A stretch of DNA of 64,000 nt from contig OENT01000754.1 of NCBI GenBank assembly GCA_900239685.1, positions 1 to 64,000 of the forward strand. The letters are read 5' to 3'. A program made the position numbers and the translations under genes. Origin of the DNA: Rotaria macrura. Lineage: Eukaryota > Rotifera > Eurotatoria > Philodinida > Philodinidae. A model generated the notes under the pieces. That model ran no database searches and had not been told where the DNA came from. It saw nothing but the letters and a program-made list of their open reading frames with translations. This document shows positions 1 to 11,445 of this stretch, piece by piece. How positions within the stretch are numbered: position 1 is the first letter of the stretch; the number at the start of each line of letters is the position of its first letter.

Positions 1-1554
1 TATACTACTCCACGTTCTGTTAATACCTATCACTCAATCAAATGTTGCAATGGTATCAAATTCCCTAGTTATTCGACGAAAATAGCCATCATACTGGAAT
101 ATGAAATTTTCGAGGGCTGCTTCTAATCCATGGATTTCAATGTGGTATTTGTCGGGCAGCTAAAGGACGGCAGATGATTTGTACGCAAGATAGCCCCAAA
201 TTAATATTACTTCAGAACACGTTCGAAGATTGGAGTTTGTATTCCTCTCTTCAAAACTAAAGCATTTTGAAATTTTCGGAGCATCATTTCTAGTATTTCT
301 AGGAGCTTTGCACCTGTGACATTAGCATTACCCATTCAAGAAGATCACTCTTAGCTTTATGACAAAAGTGCTGTGCACGAAGATAGTACATTCAAGAATG
401 ATAGAGCTCTTCAAGAGCTACAAAATGAAGACAAGACGCAAAGGAAAATTTGCTGAGCTTGAAATGTTTATGGCACCAAACTCTCAGTATTTATTGCAAG
501 TCCATATAATAGACGATAACGTATCCTCGGCATTTCGCGTACGCTTGGTCGAAGAAATGCTATTTTCTTACAATTGATGCAGGCAGCATCAATGTAAAAG
601 TGGATGTTAAAGTGAATTGAAAGTAATTCACTGTTGTAGAAAGGGTTTAAATATAAGTGCTGCCACGCCGGAGCGACTTAGATTTTTCAGAATGCTTAAT
701 TTCAGGTTTACATCATCGCACCGAAGTAAAATTTATGGGGAGTAGCGCTAAACAGAAATGATGATTTTCTGTCGAAAAAAGTTTCCGATTAGAGTTTACT
801 AAAGTAAAAGCTGTTGCCTCTTGCACACGAACGATAAATCTTCAATAGCTTTTAGTATTACACGTTTCTAAGTTGAATAGTAATCGAAATAGGTTTTCGT
901 TGAAAGATTTCAAGTTTCTTCTTAAAATATGACTCCTTTGAGAAGCTCTAATCCTTTGTACGACGGAAAACGTTTACAACACTCTGCAAAAGTTCAAGTC
1001 ACATGTCTTCGGAAGGGATTGATATTTTAATACGAAGTTTGAAATCAGTCGATCAAAATTCAAGAAATTAATACAAAATTCCGAAAAGTGGGATACGAAT
1101 TGTATGTAACGGGAAATGTTTGGTGGAACTCAAGGTAACACTTTTCTCTTTGGCAAACTCTAATTGGAAACATTTTCTGATAGGAAAGCGTCATTTTGGT
1201 TGAACATAATTTCCTATAAATTCCACTTCCATGTCACCCTTCTATGATAAACTCTGGAATCCTCAAAATCCTTGTTACGCCATAACCAAAGCTTTTATAT
1301 TCGAGCCCTTCTTCAGCAGTTAGTTATTACCAATCTACAATTACATCCTCTTCTACATTTAGGTTGCCTACATCTATGTTAAGAAAATGACATTTGTTAG
1401 ATTAACCGGACCAGAAATGCCCAGGGTAGGTTACTGTCTATTATATGGACTTTCATACAATACTGAGATTTTGGTTCTGTAAACATTCTGTGCACAGCAA
1501 ATGTGGAACTCACATATGTTCTTGAAGAAAATAGTGACCGGAAGTTTAAGAGTG
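1..1554. other. Intergenic, no gene recognised
   Basis: AT-rich sequence. The only open frame (359-577, 72 codons) has no recognisable domain and no flanking exons, so it is taken as chance. No repeat, RNA gene or transposon terminus was recognised. Confidence 0.5.
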
Positions 1555-1785
1555 AGAATTTTGATGCTCCCACCCCCAGGTTACAGACAAAGTCACTGAG
1601 TCCAGATGCCCCCCCCCCACAAGGAGTTCCAGGTGCCCCGCCCCCAGGGGTTTTAAGAAATCCCCCTCAGGAGATTCCAGACACCCCCTATAGGGGGATA
1701 CCAACCCTTCCCCCCTCCCCCCCATGGAAGGTACCCAAAACACCCCTCATAGGAGGGTCCCAAATACAATCCCCTCATTACAGAC
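1555..1785. repeat. GC-rich degenerate minisatellite
   Basis: A sharp G+C island in AT-rich DNA. It is built of about seven imperfect units of roughly 24-30 bp, each with a core like GG-G-T-CCA followed by a run of 4-9 C. Both strands are open in one frame (a Pro-rich 95-codon frame on + and a 65-codon frame on -), as expected when stop codons are absent from a C-rich repeat, so neither is called a gene. Confidence 0.6.
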
Positions 1786-2230
1786 CATAGAAACCAGCGT
1801 ATGAATCCACTACAGGCATAACAACCAGTCTTTTATTATCGTCATATATCACAACATTATTTGCCGCTTCTTCCAATGTTTTTTATAAAAAATGTTAAAT
1901 TAAGAAAAATGAATAACAAAAAATGGAAACTAACGAGTGAAGAGAAACAATCAAAATGAAAAATAAGGTGCCTATCACAGAAACACAATGTGAAAGTATT
2001 CGTCATATTACATTTTCTTTGTTTTCTATTAGCATATGAAGCTATAGAAATGTGATTTCAACATTTTAGCTGCAACGGGACTGCGCTAACTAGCTTTTCT
2101 TTTGCTTCTTGTCATCGTTTTTTAGCTCTTGAAAAGCTCTATCTTTTCTGAATGTACTATCTTTGTGCATAGCACTTTTATCATGAAGCTGTGAATGACC
2201 TTGTTGAATGAGTAATACTTATGTCATGAG

Positions 2231-2402
2231 CAGAGATGGTCAAGTCGAGTCATATTGACTGGCCTTGACTTGACTTGACTTTGATTTGAGACAGTCTTTT
2301 TTTCAGGGATTTGTGACTGGACATGACTTGGCTTGGATCAAAAAGTGTTTTTAACTCGATTTGATTTGACTTGGGTGAAAAAAAACCTGACTTGTCCATC
2401 TG
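2231..2402. mobile_element. Short hAT-like MITE with a GTCAAG/GACTTG motif array
   Basis: The left end AGATGGTCAAGTC and the right end GACTTGTCCATCT are inverted copies differing at one position. The body consists almost wholly of variants of TTGACT/TGACTTG. The terminal GAGATGG type resembles the termini of many non-autonomous hAT elements, including the one at 33048 in this window. A convincing 8-bp target duplication was not found, so the outer limits are approximate. It has no coding capacity. Confidence 0.55.
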
Positions 2403-3598
2403 TTGCTACGAGTACAGAATTCCTGGAAATACTAAAAAGGATAATCTTAAAGTTTCAGAATGCTATTTGTATTTTTAGAGAGGAATATGATATCCAATTT
2501 TAGAACATGTTTGAAGTGATTTTTATTTGGGGCCATTTTGTGTACAAACTGTACCCAGTCCTTTCAGAAGCTCATTAGATTCAATCTCACAGTAGAACTC
2601 GAGCAGATCCATCGGGTTTCATCAGTATTCCTTGGGAAAATCATCGGATTCCGGTATCGCAATTTGAGAGTCTGGATGCCAGGAACTATCTTCAGGAGCC
2701 GGTCAGTATTTCAAGAATACGATAGAATCCTGACGATTGCGAGTAACCTGAGTAATCAGAATGTACAGTTTCTTAGAAACTCCCTGATAAATTCGAAAAA
2801 TTTTAATGACAGCCTTTCAAAAAACTTCCGAATTAAATGTTTATGTGGCTTGAGTAGTATGTAATAGAAGAGTATTTTTGCATGAAGGATCTAAAGATAC
2901 GCATCAGTGCCTATTCGCAGCGAATCGGAAACCGATAGTAGGAACTGATTTTTGGAGCCGCCACTCTGATTCGATAGGATCTGGTATCGAATCCAATCAA
3001 CTAGGAAATAACCTGTTGTTTATCTATATTGCAGCTGCATACAGAAACAAATATATATATCTGTTGACTCTTGGAAATTATTATAAGATATTAAAAGTGT
3101 AATCATTAGTCTTGTAACAATATGTCTGGAGAAAAAAATGGAGAATTAACTTGGGAAATAAACTGTACTCTACTAAAATCGTTGTATGACAACAAATAGT
3201 TATTAGCGAGTTACTAGACAGCTTAATATGAAATTCATCAGAATGAAAAACGAACATGTATCTGTAGATGTCATGGTGTCGAAAATACAAAATAGCCACC
3301 ATATGAAATTCTTTACGAATGACAGTTTTCGTCGTTTAAGTAATTATATTGACGTTTATGAGTACCCTTTCCATCTCTAACAAAATAGCAAAACAATAAA
3401 TAATAACTATAAAAATATTCCCACAATAACTGAATAGCTGACAATATTTGTTTTGTTTCTATCGTCGTTTCTTTAAAAAATGACTCATAAACATGCGAGC
3501 GAAAAAAAAAGCGTAAAATGTTTTTATTTTCATCGAATTGCTAACACCAAACGAAGTGAGTAAAAACGACTCACACTACTCAATACTCTAACAGTTGG
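2403..3598. other. Intergenic; GATTC/GAATC-rich tract at about 2540-3010
   Basis: From about 2540 to 3010 the sequence is less AT-rich than its surroundings and repeatedly shows GATTC, GAATC and ATCGGAT-like words. It may be the remains of an old repeat. The 108-codon frame at 2538-2864 shows no domain. From 3010 to the CCCH gene nothing was recognised. Confidence 0.35.
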
Positions 3599-4471
3599 AT
3601 GGCATTGGCAAAATCTGATGTAAACTCTTTAGCAGAAGATACTGGAAACCTATCGTTGAATCAAAACCCTAATGAAAGTACTCAACTGTTTGATTTCTAT
3701 GCAAAGCGAAAGGAAAGTGATAAAACTAACTTTGCCCGTCTAGAAAAGGGACTACTTTTATTTATTTATGTTTACGAAACGGCGAAGGATACATTATGGA
3801 TTGAAATGGCTCTTTTTGAACGTCGATCTTGTATTAATACGATTAAAGATGGGAAATGTGATAAACCAAATGATCAATGTTATCGTGCACATCAATCACC
3901 ATATCGACAAACAAATCTTTGCCCTTTTTGGTATATGAATGCTTCCTGTAAGTTTGGTGAACGTTGTCGAAATGCTCATAAGTTCGAAAAAATATCAAAT
4001 TATCATCGTTTTATTTGTACAGAAACTGAAATGAACATTTATAAACTAATTCGATTTATTCGAAATTTTACTGGACATTACCTTGATTCGCCAATTAAAA
4101 ATTTAAGTGATCAACAAGAATTATACAAAGACATCATCATCGTTATGGTTTATTTAGTGCATATTTTAAGTCCTAAAAAGGAGAATTCAATCGAACATCT
4201 GCATTTATTTCTTGAAGCAACCACAATTAATCAGTTAGTTCCAGAAAGTACACTTCTTCGTAACCTCGAAAAGCCGTACCAAGTTCCAGAAGTTTTCTTT
4301 AATCTCAATATGAATTTTCATACTCATTGGTATCAAAGAAATGGAGCGAGACGGCGTATTGATTTTAGTCAATTATCATCCGAGTTTATCTCATTTTTCC
4401 AAAATATCTTCACTGAATACTATACAGGACGTCTCAAACCACGTGGCAGCAAAGCATCTTGGATAAATTAA
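3599..4471 (+). CDS. Tandem CCCH zinc-finger protein
   Basis: A single-exon frame of 290 residues. Two CCCH fingers lie side by side. The first has Cys78-x8-Cys87-x6-Cys94-x3-His98 and the second has Cys108-x8-Cys117-x5-Cys123-x3-His127. Tandem fingers of this kind usually bind RNA, so an RNA-binding or mRNA-processing role is inferred. The helical C-terminal part (about 140-270) matches nothing I recognise, and the N-terminal 45 residues are polar and probably disordered. The ATG at 3599 lies 6 bp after the nearest upstream in-frame stop, and no splice sites are needed. AATAAA-like signals lie about 180 bp downstream. The zinc-finger call is firm; the exact family is not known. Confidence 0.82.
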   Translation: MALAKSDVNSLAEDTGNLSLNQNPNESTQLFDFYAKRKESDKTNFARLEKGLLLFIYVYETAKDTLWIEMALFERRSCINTIKDGKCDKPNDQCYRAHQSPYRQTNLCPFWYMNASCKFGERCRNAHKFEKISNYHRFICTETEMNIYKLIRFIRNFTGHYLDSPIKNLSDQQELYKDIIIVMVYLVHILSPKKENSIEHLHLFLEATTINQLVPESTLLRNLEKPYQVPEVFFNLNMNFHTHWYQRNGARRRIDFSQLSSEFISFFQNIFTEYYTGRLKPRGSKASWIN

Positions 4472-6354
4472 GAGAAAAAATTCATCTTAATTAATTTTTT
4501 AATTTAATTTATATGCTATTAAAAATTTGATGATATTTGTATGATTATCAGTCGTTCTACACATGATAACTTTGAATTGAATATTTTCTACGAACGATAC
4601 GTAGTTGCTTGACTTTTTCAAAAAGTATATTATCTAATTAAATCTACTCTTCAAATAAATACAAATAAAATGTTTTGAGTAAATACAGAACGCAGTTACA
4701 CACGATGAGAGATAGAAAATATTCACAACGATATTCATTTGTTGTATTTTCTTTCGGTTGACAAATCAAAAGTCAATTAGGGTTTCAAATTGAACGAAAG
4801 AGTAACTTTTAGATCAATGTGAAAATCGAAATTTAGCTATTGAATTCGAACTTACCTAATAGACAGATCTCCATAAAATTAGTTGAGTTCAGCTTTTCCG
4901 TTTCGAAAATAAGTATGCATGCATACAATTCACGTTTATACAAACAGAAATTTCGAATATTTAATATCATAATATAGAAAGCACCAAGAAGTTATTGTTC
5001 AAATACGATGGAAATAAGATTCATGAAAGCTTTCAAGCTGTAATTCTATCAAATTAAAACTAATCTCGACTTCTTCTTTGTATGGGATACCATTAGATAA
5101 TACATGTTATAATATCGCACAAAAAATGTGACAATCAACGAATAATAATTTTATCGCCAACTAAATAGTCTTAAATTTTTACTTTAAGAATTTAATTTTT
5201 GACGTTGGAACCATCTGATTTACAGTGAACCTTTGAGAAACACGGCATGGAACGTTTTAAAAGAAAAACGGCCGAACAAACAGAAACTAGAGTGAAAAAA
5301 TAATGATAGTGGATACACGATAAAAATATTTAATCAAAGGGCTCTGATTTAAAGAATCACTGACGTATTAGTAAACAAAATAGGATAAACGAATGAGATT
5401 TTTTTAAATTCATCATATTATTATAGATGTCTATACAATTGAATTTTTTTCTTTTTTCTTCTAAATAAAATGTTTCTATCGATTCCAAAAAGTTGTATTC
5501 TATATTTAAATTGTGTCAGAATTTCTACTAAAGGCATCATATGTAGTAGGCCACATGAAAGACTAACATGTATAGGTGACGAATTCCGATATTGAAGTGT
5601 GTAAGCAAGATTTATTTTTTTTAACATAGAATTTCAAAATACACTTCATCTAACTAAGATCGATATGTGAGTAACTTTAAGCTATGCTTGAATATAATGT
5701 GGAAAATAGCCTAAGCATATACCTATTGAATGGCTCTATAGTGTTCAATAATGAGGAGTACTATGAAAGTTTTTTACAAAATTAATATTAGTTGTGAACA
5801 ATATAAAATCTAATGAATTGTTTCAGATCTAGGAAGATGTATACACGAACTTTTTTTGCCGAATAGTCAGCAGAGAAAGAGGGCGTAGACTTATTTTCTT
5901 TCAATGACATGTTTTTCTTTTTTTTTGTGCATAAACATTTGCTTGAGGTAAGAGGCCGATCGTGCTTCCATTTCCACGACTACATCCTTGAATTGATTAA
6001 AGTTTATGGGAGTGCGTATGTAATCTTTTTAAAACAAAGTATAATCAAACTTTCTTTTTTATTCCTTAGAATGTAATGAGAATGGAAAATTCAAGTTTTT
6101 ATTCTGCTCAATTTATGTAAACACGATTCTTTCGAATACGAGGTGAGTGGTAAGATCAGATTTCTTTATTATTTTTTTGTAACCCAATGCAACTGCGTCA
6201 AAAACATCTAGAGACGAGATCGAAGTAAGAAAACTTACAACGAACAATTTCGTTAATACTCTAGAAGAAACCTGTCATAGTTTAATTATTTTTCTTTCAT
6301 CCCTGAACAAAGACTAGTGAAAAATCATTCCATCCTCGACAATAAAAAATACTG
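4472..6354. other. Intergenic, nothing recognised
   Basis: AT-rich DNA between the CCCH and NHL genes. The one frame here (5421-5627, minus) has lysine- and leucine-rich content typical of AT-rich noise. The promoter of the NHL gene should lie at the right edge, but no motif was identified. Confidence 0.5.
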
Positions 6355-8363
6355 ATGTCTATTCATACCAGTAAAAGTAATCTTTCTCTAGTACCGAACA
6401 TTCAACACATGAATGGCGAATATCACCAAGCTGCTGCTCAGCTGAGTCAACTGCATTTTGTAAAGTCTGATCAGTATTGTCGCCATCGTTCATACAAATC
6501 TCAAGTGAATATTTCACACTTTTTTCTTCAAAGAAGGATGTCTTCTTATTCATTTGACTTAGTATCAACATGAGGAATCAACAGGTAAACAAACTCGATC
6601 GGGAACATTCAGTTCGAGTTCACCTCAGGTAATGAATACTACTAAGGCAACCACATTTTTCTGGAGTAGTTACATTACTTAGTCGATAATTTCTCATGGA
6701 TATTATATTTCTATTTTTATAACAACAAAGGATTCAACAATTTTTAATATTGAATCTCATCGTCAAAATGAATCTTTTGCAAAGAAACTAACAACACATG
6801 CTTTATCCGTAGTATCCATTTCTCATGTTCGACGTTTGTCATTAAATGTAATCTTGAAATAATTTTATTATTTTCATTAATAATAGAAGTATAACTGTTC
6901 CATTTTTTTTGTTATAGTTGAACCGAAAAGGAAAGAATCATAAAGATTTAGAAGAAAATTTTACAAGCATAACAACAGGATCCAAACTTACAAACCATAG
7001 CCAAGTATCGTATAAAGCATAGTCTTTTTTTCTCATATACTCTATATCGGTTATGGAAATAGAAGAAAAACGGATGCCCGGATTGGACAATTTTTGGTGA
7101 ACATTCTCGAAAAGATGATAGAGATAAAAAGATAAAGTCAATATGCTTTGAATTCTTTTTAATTTAAAATACTAGTTAAATGATTAATATTTCTATTTCA
7201 ATAGAACTACAAAGAGATGTAAAGTAACATGTATAGTTCTGACTTCTTTGTTCAGCATCGTTGTTGCTGTTATTCTGAGCGTTTTATTGACTAGAACTAG
7301 AACAGTAACAAGTAAGTTAAAAGAAATTTTTCTTCTTAAACAATGTGAAATTTTGGAAGATAAGGCATCAATTCTTCGTTGGAATCCAACAGCTATAACT
7401 GTTGCTGGTATTACAGGTCAAAAGGGCACGGCATCAGATCTACTTTCTGTACCTTTTGGCTTGACCTTAGATTCACTCGGAACATTGTATATAGCTGACA
7501 GCTCCAACAACCGAGTGCAAAAATATTCACGCGATACATCAGTGGGCATTACAGTAGCTGGACAAACTAATGGATCTTCCAATACAACGGCGAGTTATTT
7601 GAATTTTCCCAGTGATGTTGTTATTGATTCAAACGGAACTGTCTATGTGACAGATACATTCAATTATCGTCTTCAAGCATGGTCTAGTAGTTCATCTTCT
7701 GGTGTAACAGTGGCTGGAACTGGTGAGCGAATTAATCTTAATTATAATAGAAAAATACACGGTACATTATTTCTAGGTACATCTGGAAGTTTGAATGATA
7801 CTTTTGGCATTCTATATGGTGTAGCACTTGATTCCGATACAAGCACACTCTATATATCAGATACTGGCAACCACCGAATTATGCGCTATCTTTCAGGTGC
7901 TTCGGCAGGAAATGTGATAGCAGGTGGGAACGGGGCTGGATTCGGTGATACGCAATTGTCTAATCCGATAGGTCTATGCTTTGACTCTTCAACAAATAGT
8001 CTTTTGATTGCTAATTACGGTGCCAATAATATTGTTCGCTGGGTTATAGGTGCTCTAAATTGGACACTTGTTGCCGGTAGTTCACAAGGATTAAGTGGTA
8101 CTACATCCAGCAAACTCAATCAGCCAACTGATGTTACAATAGATCCCATGGGTAATATCTACGTTGCTGATATGGGTAATAATCGTATACAATTTTTTTC
8201 TTCTGATCAATCGAATGGTACAACCATAGCTGGTGTAACAAGTTCAAATGGTAATACCTCTACTTTACTCAACAATCCCTATTCAGTAGCATTGGATAAT
8301 CAACTCAATTTATATGTATCCGATACATATAATAATAGAATACAAAAATTTCTACGATTTTAA
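6355..8363 (+). CDS. Type II membrane protein with extracellular NHL-repeat propeller
   Basis: Six exons were inferred: 6355-6504, 6563-6628, 6731-6847, 6918-7004, 7063-7136 and 7205-8363. All junctions are GT/AG, the introns are 58-102 bp, the phases agree and the product is 550 residues. Residues 1-173 are polar and basic with no domain, probably cytoplasmic. One hydrophobic segment spans about 174-193 (CIVLTSLFSIVVAVILSVLL). Residues from about 225 to the end hold six NHL-type repeats with the recurrent pattern ITVAG ... LYIADSSNNRVQKY and several Asn-x-Ser/Thr sites. NHL propellers bind proteins or other ligands, and bdelloids carry large families of membrane-anchored NHL proteins of unknown ligand. 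A further 48-bp in-frame intron at 7312-7359 (GTAAGT...AAG) is possible and would remove 16 residues after the membrane segment. The NHL domain and anchor are firm; the first exons are less certain. Confidence 0.85.
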
Positions 8364-11360
8364 ATATTTATTTGACATACTTTGACATATCTCGTGCTCC
8401 ATTCGTGTGTGGAGATCAATTTTATCGATACTATTGAATACGTTCAATATTCTTTTCTGAATGAAAAATCTTTTCAAAATATCAAAAAAATTTATTTCGA
8501 CCATCACAGCATGTATCCCTGTATAATATAATTCAAAATTTCTGTACGAATCATAGAAGAATAATTCTATTAATAATACTTTTCTTAGGCAATATTGTCT
8601 ATAAACTTTGCAGCTCTCTGTATATAAGAGAATGTACTTAGTATGCAATGTTTTTTATTATAATTTCTGTTGATTGGGGATCAGTGTAAGCATCATAGTA
8701 AAAAAATCTTTTTAATTTTTGTGCATTGAATTTTAACATGATTTCATTCTTGAGTTACACGGAGATATCGATCCTATTTATTATTTGTCAGCAATGTTGC
8801 GAGAATTACCTCGAAGTAAAAATTCAATAGAATATTTATATAGATAAACATGCCGATCTACATCTATTAATCATCAGTAATTGGTTTTCTCGTAAACTAT
8901 TTCTACATCTTTAAAAATATTCAAGAGTGACTTAAGTGTCTGAAATCGATAGCATATGTCTCTATAGATTTTCTGCGCTTTTTTGTGTAAAAATTCGCGT
9001 GAACGTATGATAACAAAAACATTCATATGCATTTAGACAACCGTTCATCCCTTGATTGATGAAAACACAAAAACAAGATTTAGTGTTTCCCATTTAGTAC
9101 ACATTCACTTTTGATTGGTGAATATTTGTGTTCAAAACAATAGAAGTCCATCATAAATAAGCAATGCAAACATGACTCTAACGATACGAGATTTTTCGAA
9201 AAAAATTCATTTGACCTTAATTTCGTTCGAGAAAACTATAGGTAAGATTATGGTTCGGTATAGTAGGAACGAAAACTTGCACAACGATAGCAAGCATTTG
9301 ATGAATGTTTTGTTCGTAAAATATTTAATGATCATAGAAACTGAACGTTGATTTTTACTTGACTTAAAAGACTTCATAAGACATACGACGGTATAACTGA
9401 ACATGGGTTATCTGTTGTTATCATGTATTATTCTTATCGGTGCTATATCATAATGTCTAATCCTGACCCCCCCCCCCACTGTCCCAGATCCACGCAGTAT
9501 AGTGCATGAAATTTACTGCAGGCTGAAATCTGATCCATATAGTTCATCATCGATGGACATCATTAGATACGAATTGTTTAGAGTTTTTCTAGAAAAAGAT
9601 CTGTTCAGAAATACAGCCGAATCGATCAGAAATAAAATGATCCCACTAGACCTAGATTGATCGTACACGATGGCGGATTTAAAAACATGATATTTTTTAC
9701 CAGAAAATCATTTAGAATTGAGCAGAAATCCAATCAAAGAATTAAATGATGTAGAATTACGTAAATTCATAGACTAGTATAGACAAGTCAATATCTAAAT
9801 GTGTTATGAGATGACATATTTAAAAATCCACTAACTAGACAGTGTACTGTTCAATGTAATTGTGTTTAATTTTCATTAAACTAACGATACAAAATATTAT
9901 AATAATCAGATCGATGGTACGAGATAACCGATACCACAAGAACGAATTGGCTAGTGCGGAAAAAGTCACTTTATCCTGATGGAAACCACTAAAATCGTGA
10001 AAAAATGAAAGCACTATGCCGATTAGAAAATTTCGTATGATTCCTGTTGAAAGCACAAGAACTTAGTTGAAATCTTCTGAAAAAAATTGACATGGATACA
10101 AAATTATCTAGCTAAGCATGAATAAAGACATTGATGGGTATTTTTAAATAGGAAAGTAAATATTTTCTATAATTATTAACTTTGAAAAAAAAACACTAAA
10201 ACAAAAAAGACATTTCAAGTTGAAAACACAAAATGATAATCATGTAACTTATTTTTAAAAAATGCATATATTGCTCTTACACAGTTGTAATTAACTTGAA
10301 AATCGATCGGTACATTTTTGGATTACAGTAAAGCTACTTCTGTATGATTTGAATCAATGCTTCAATCTTGCCGATCGATTTGATATTTACAAGAAGATAC
10401 AATCATAATACAGAAAAACATCAATGCGATCTTTTCAAATTAAACTTTTTTTAATTCGTTTTGACTTCTCGGCCTTCAACATAGGAAATGAACAATAACA
10501 TTTTCTATTTGCTCTTAACTTTTAGTATTTCGATATAATTCTGCTCATTTGTATCGAGTTAAATGAATTATTGGCATGTAGAATATCCTCTTAAAAATAA
10601 AAAGTAGCAAGATTATCAAACAATGTCGAAAGTGCTTAGAGCATGATAAATCAATCACAACGATATTTTAGAAGACTATTTTCGATTACTGTCTTTACTA
10701 CGAATTCTTGGAAAATATTATGTGCTATCAACCTCAAACAAATTTTCATAAGAATTAATAGTCTTCGTGATCTGCGCATTTAGTTTGACAACTATCAACA
10801 CAAATTCGTGAGAATCATGAAAAGGAAAAATCTAGGTTTCTGAATTGACTTATATATCTGCCTTGACGACTAATCGACTACTTGAACTGTATTTATATTA
10901 ACAGAGAGAAAATCTAATTCATAATACGTATATATATATATATGTATATATGATTGCACTAATGTATCCAGAGACAAACATTTTTATAACTCAGTATTTA
11001 TTCCACGGTATGAAAATTGTTTTTTCTTTATCTTAGCCTTTCGTTTTTCATTGTATGTATATATACGCGGCATTAAAAAGACATTATTCTTTTCTATTTT
11101 GGCGTTATTCTGAATAGTGAAAGTCAGTTTTCATCCGTATTAATGAAGCATTGATTCATTCCGTCTTGATTTTTCTTTTCACAGTATACATTTGTATAAG
11201 CTTATAAAAGAACAGTTTCATTTTCTCTTCGAAGTATCTTTTAGAAAGAAATATTTATATTTCATTGTCATAATATTTTTTGCTACTGAATGTATGTATA
11301 TTTATATCTATAGATCTATAAAAAGACACAAACTTTTGTTAACACTATTCCATGAATACC
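8364..11360. other. Intergenic with simple repeats
   Basis: About 3 kb without a recognisable gene. It contains a run of 11 C at about 9467-9477 and an alternating TA/GTATA tract at about 10926-10952. The open frames on the minus strand (8352-8648, 9207-9404, 9835-10056) show no domain and are rich in Phe, Ile and Lys, as expected of AT-rich noise. Confidence 0.5.
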
Positions 11361-11445
11361 ACGAGTCGAACAGGCACCATTGTAACCGGTTGTATACGGA
11401 GAAATACAGCAATGTACGGTTTCCGTTTTTCACCGTACATGGTTA
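11361..11445 (+). repeat. Decayed copy of the CGTATACG foldback family
   Basis: This stretch aligns with the left part of the element at 40272-40622. Both have TCGAACA, then GCAC, a GTAACCGG/GTAAACG variant, GTATACGGAG, AATAC, GCAA and TAC in the same order and spacing, and both later have GGTTTCCGTTTT followed by CACCGTA. The CpG words are partly replaced by TG/CA versions, consistent with age. Neither terminus could be fixed, so the limits given are those of the alignable part. Confidence 0.55.

Noticed and set aside
1503..1790. Proline-rich 95-codon frame
   Set aside because: It follows a degenerate C-rich tandem repeat that is also open on the other strand. No splice context or domain.
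2538..2864. 108-codon frame in a GATTC-rich tract
   Set aside because: No domain. The openness is explained by composition of a probable old repeat.
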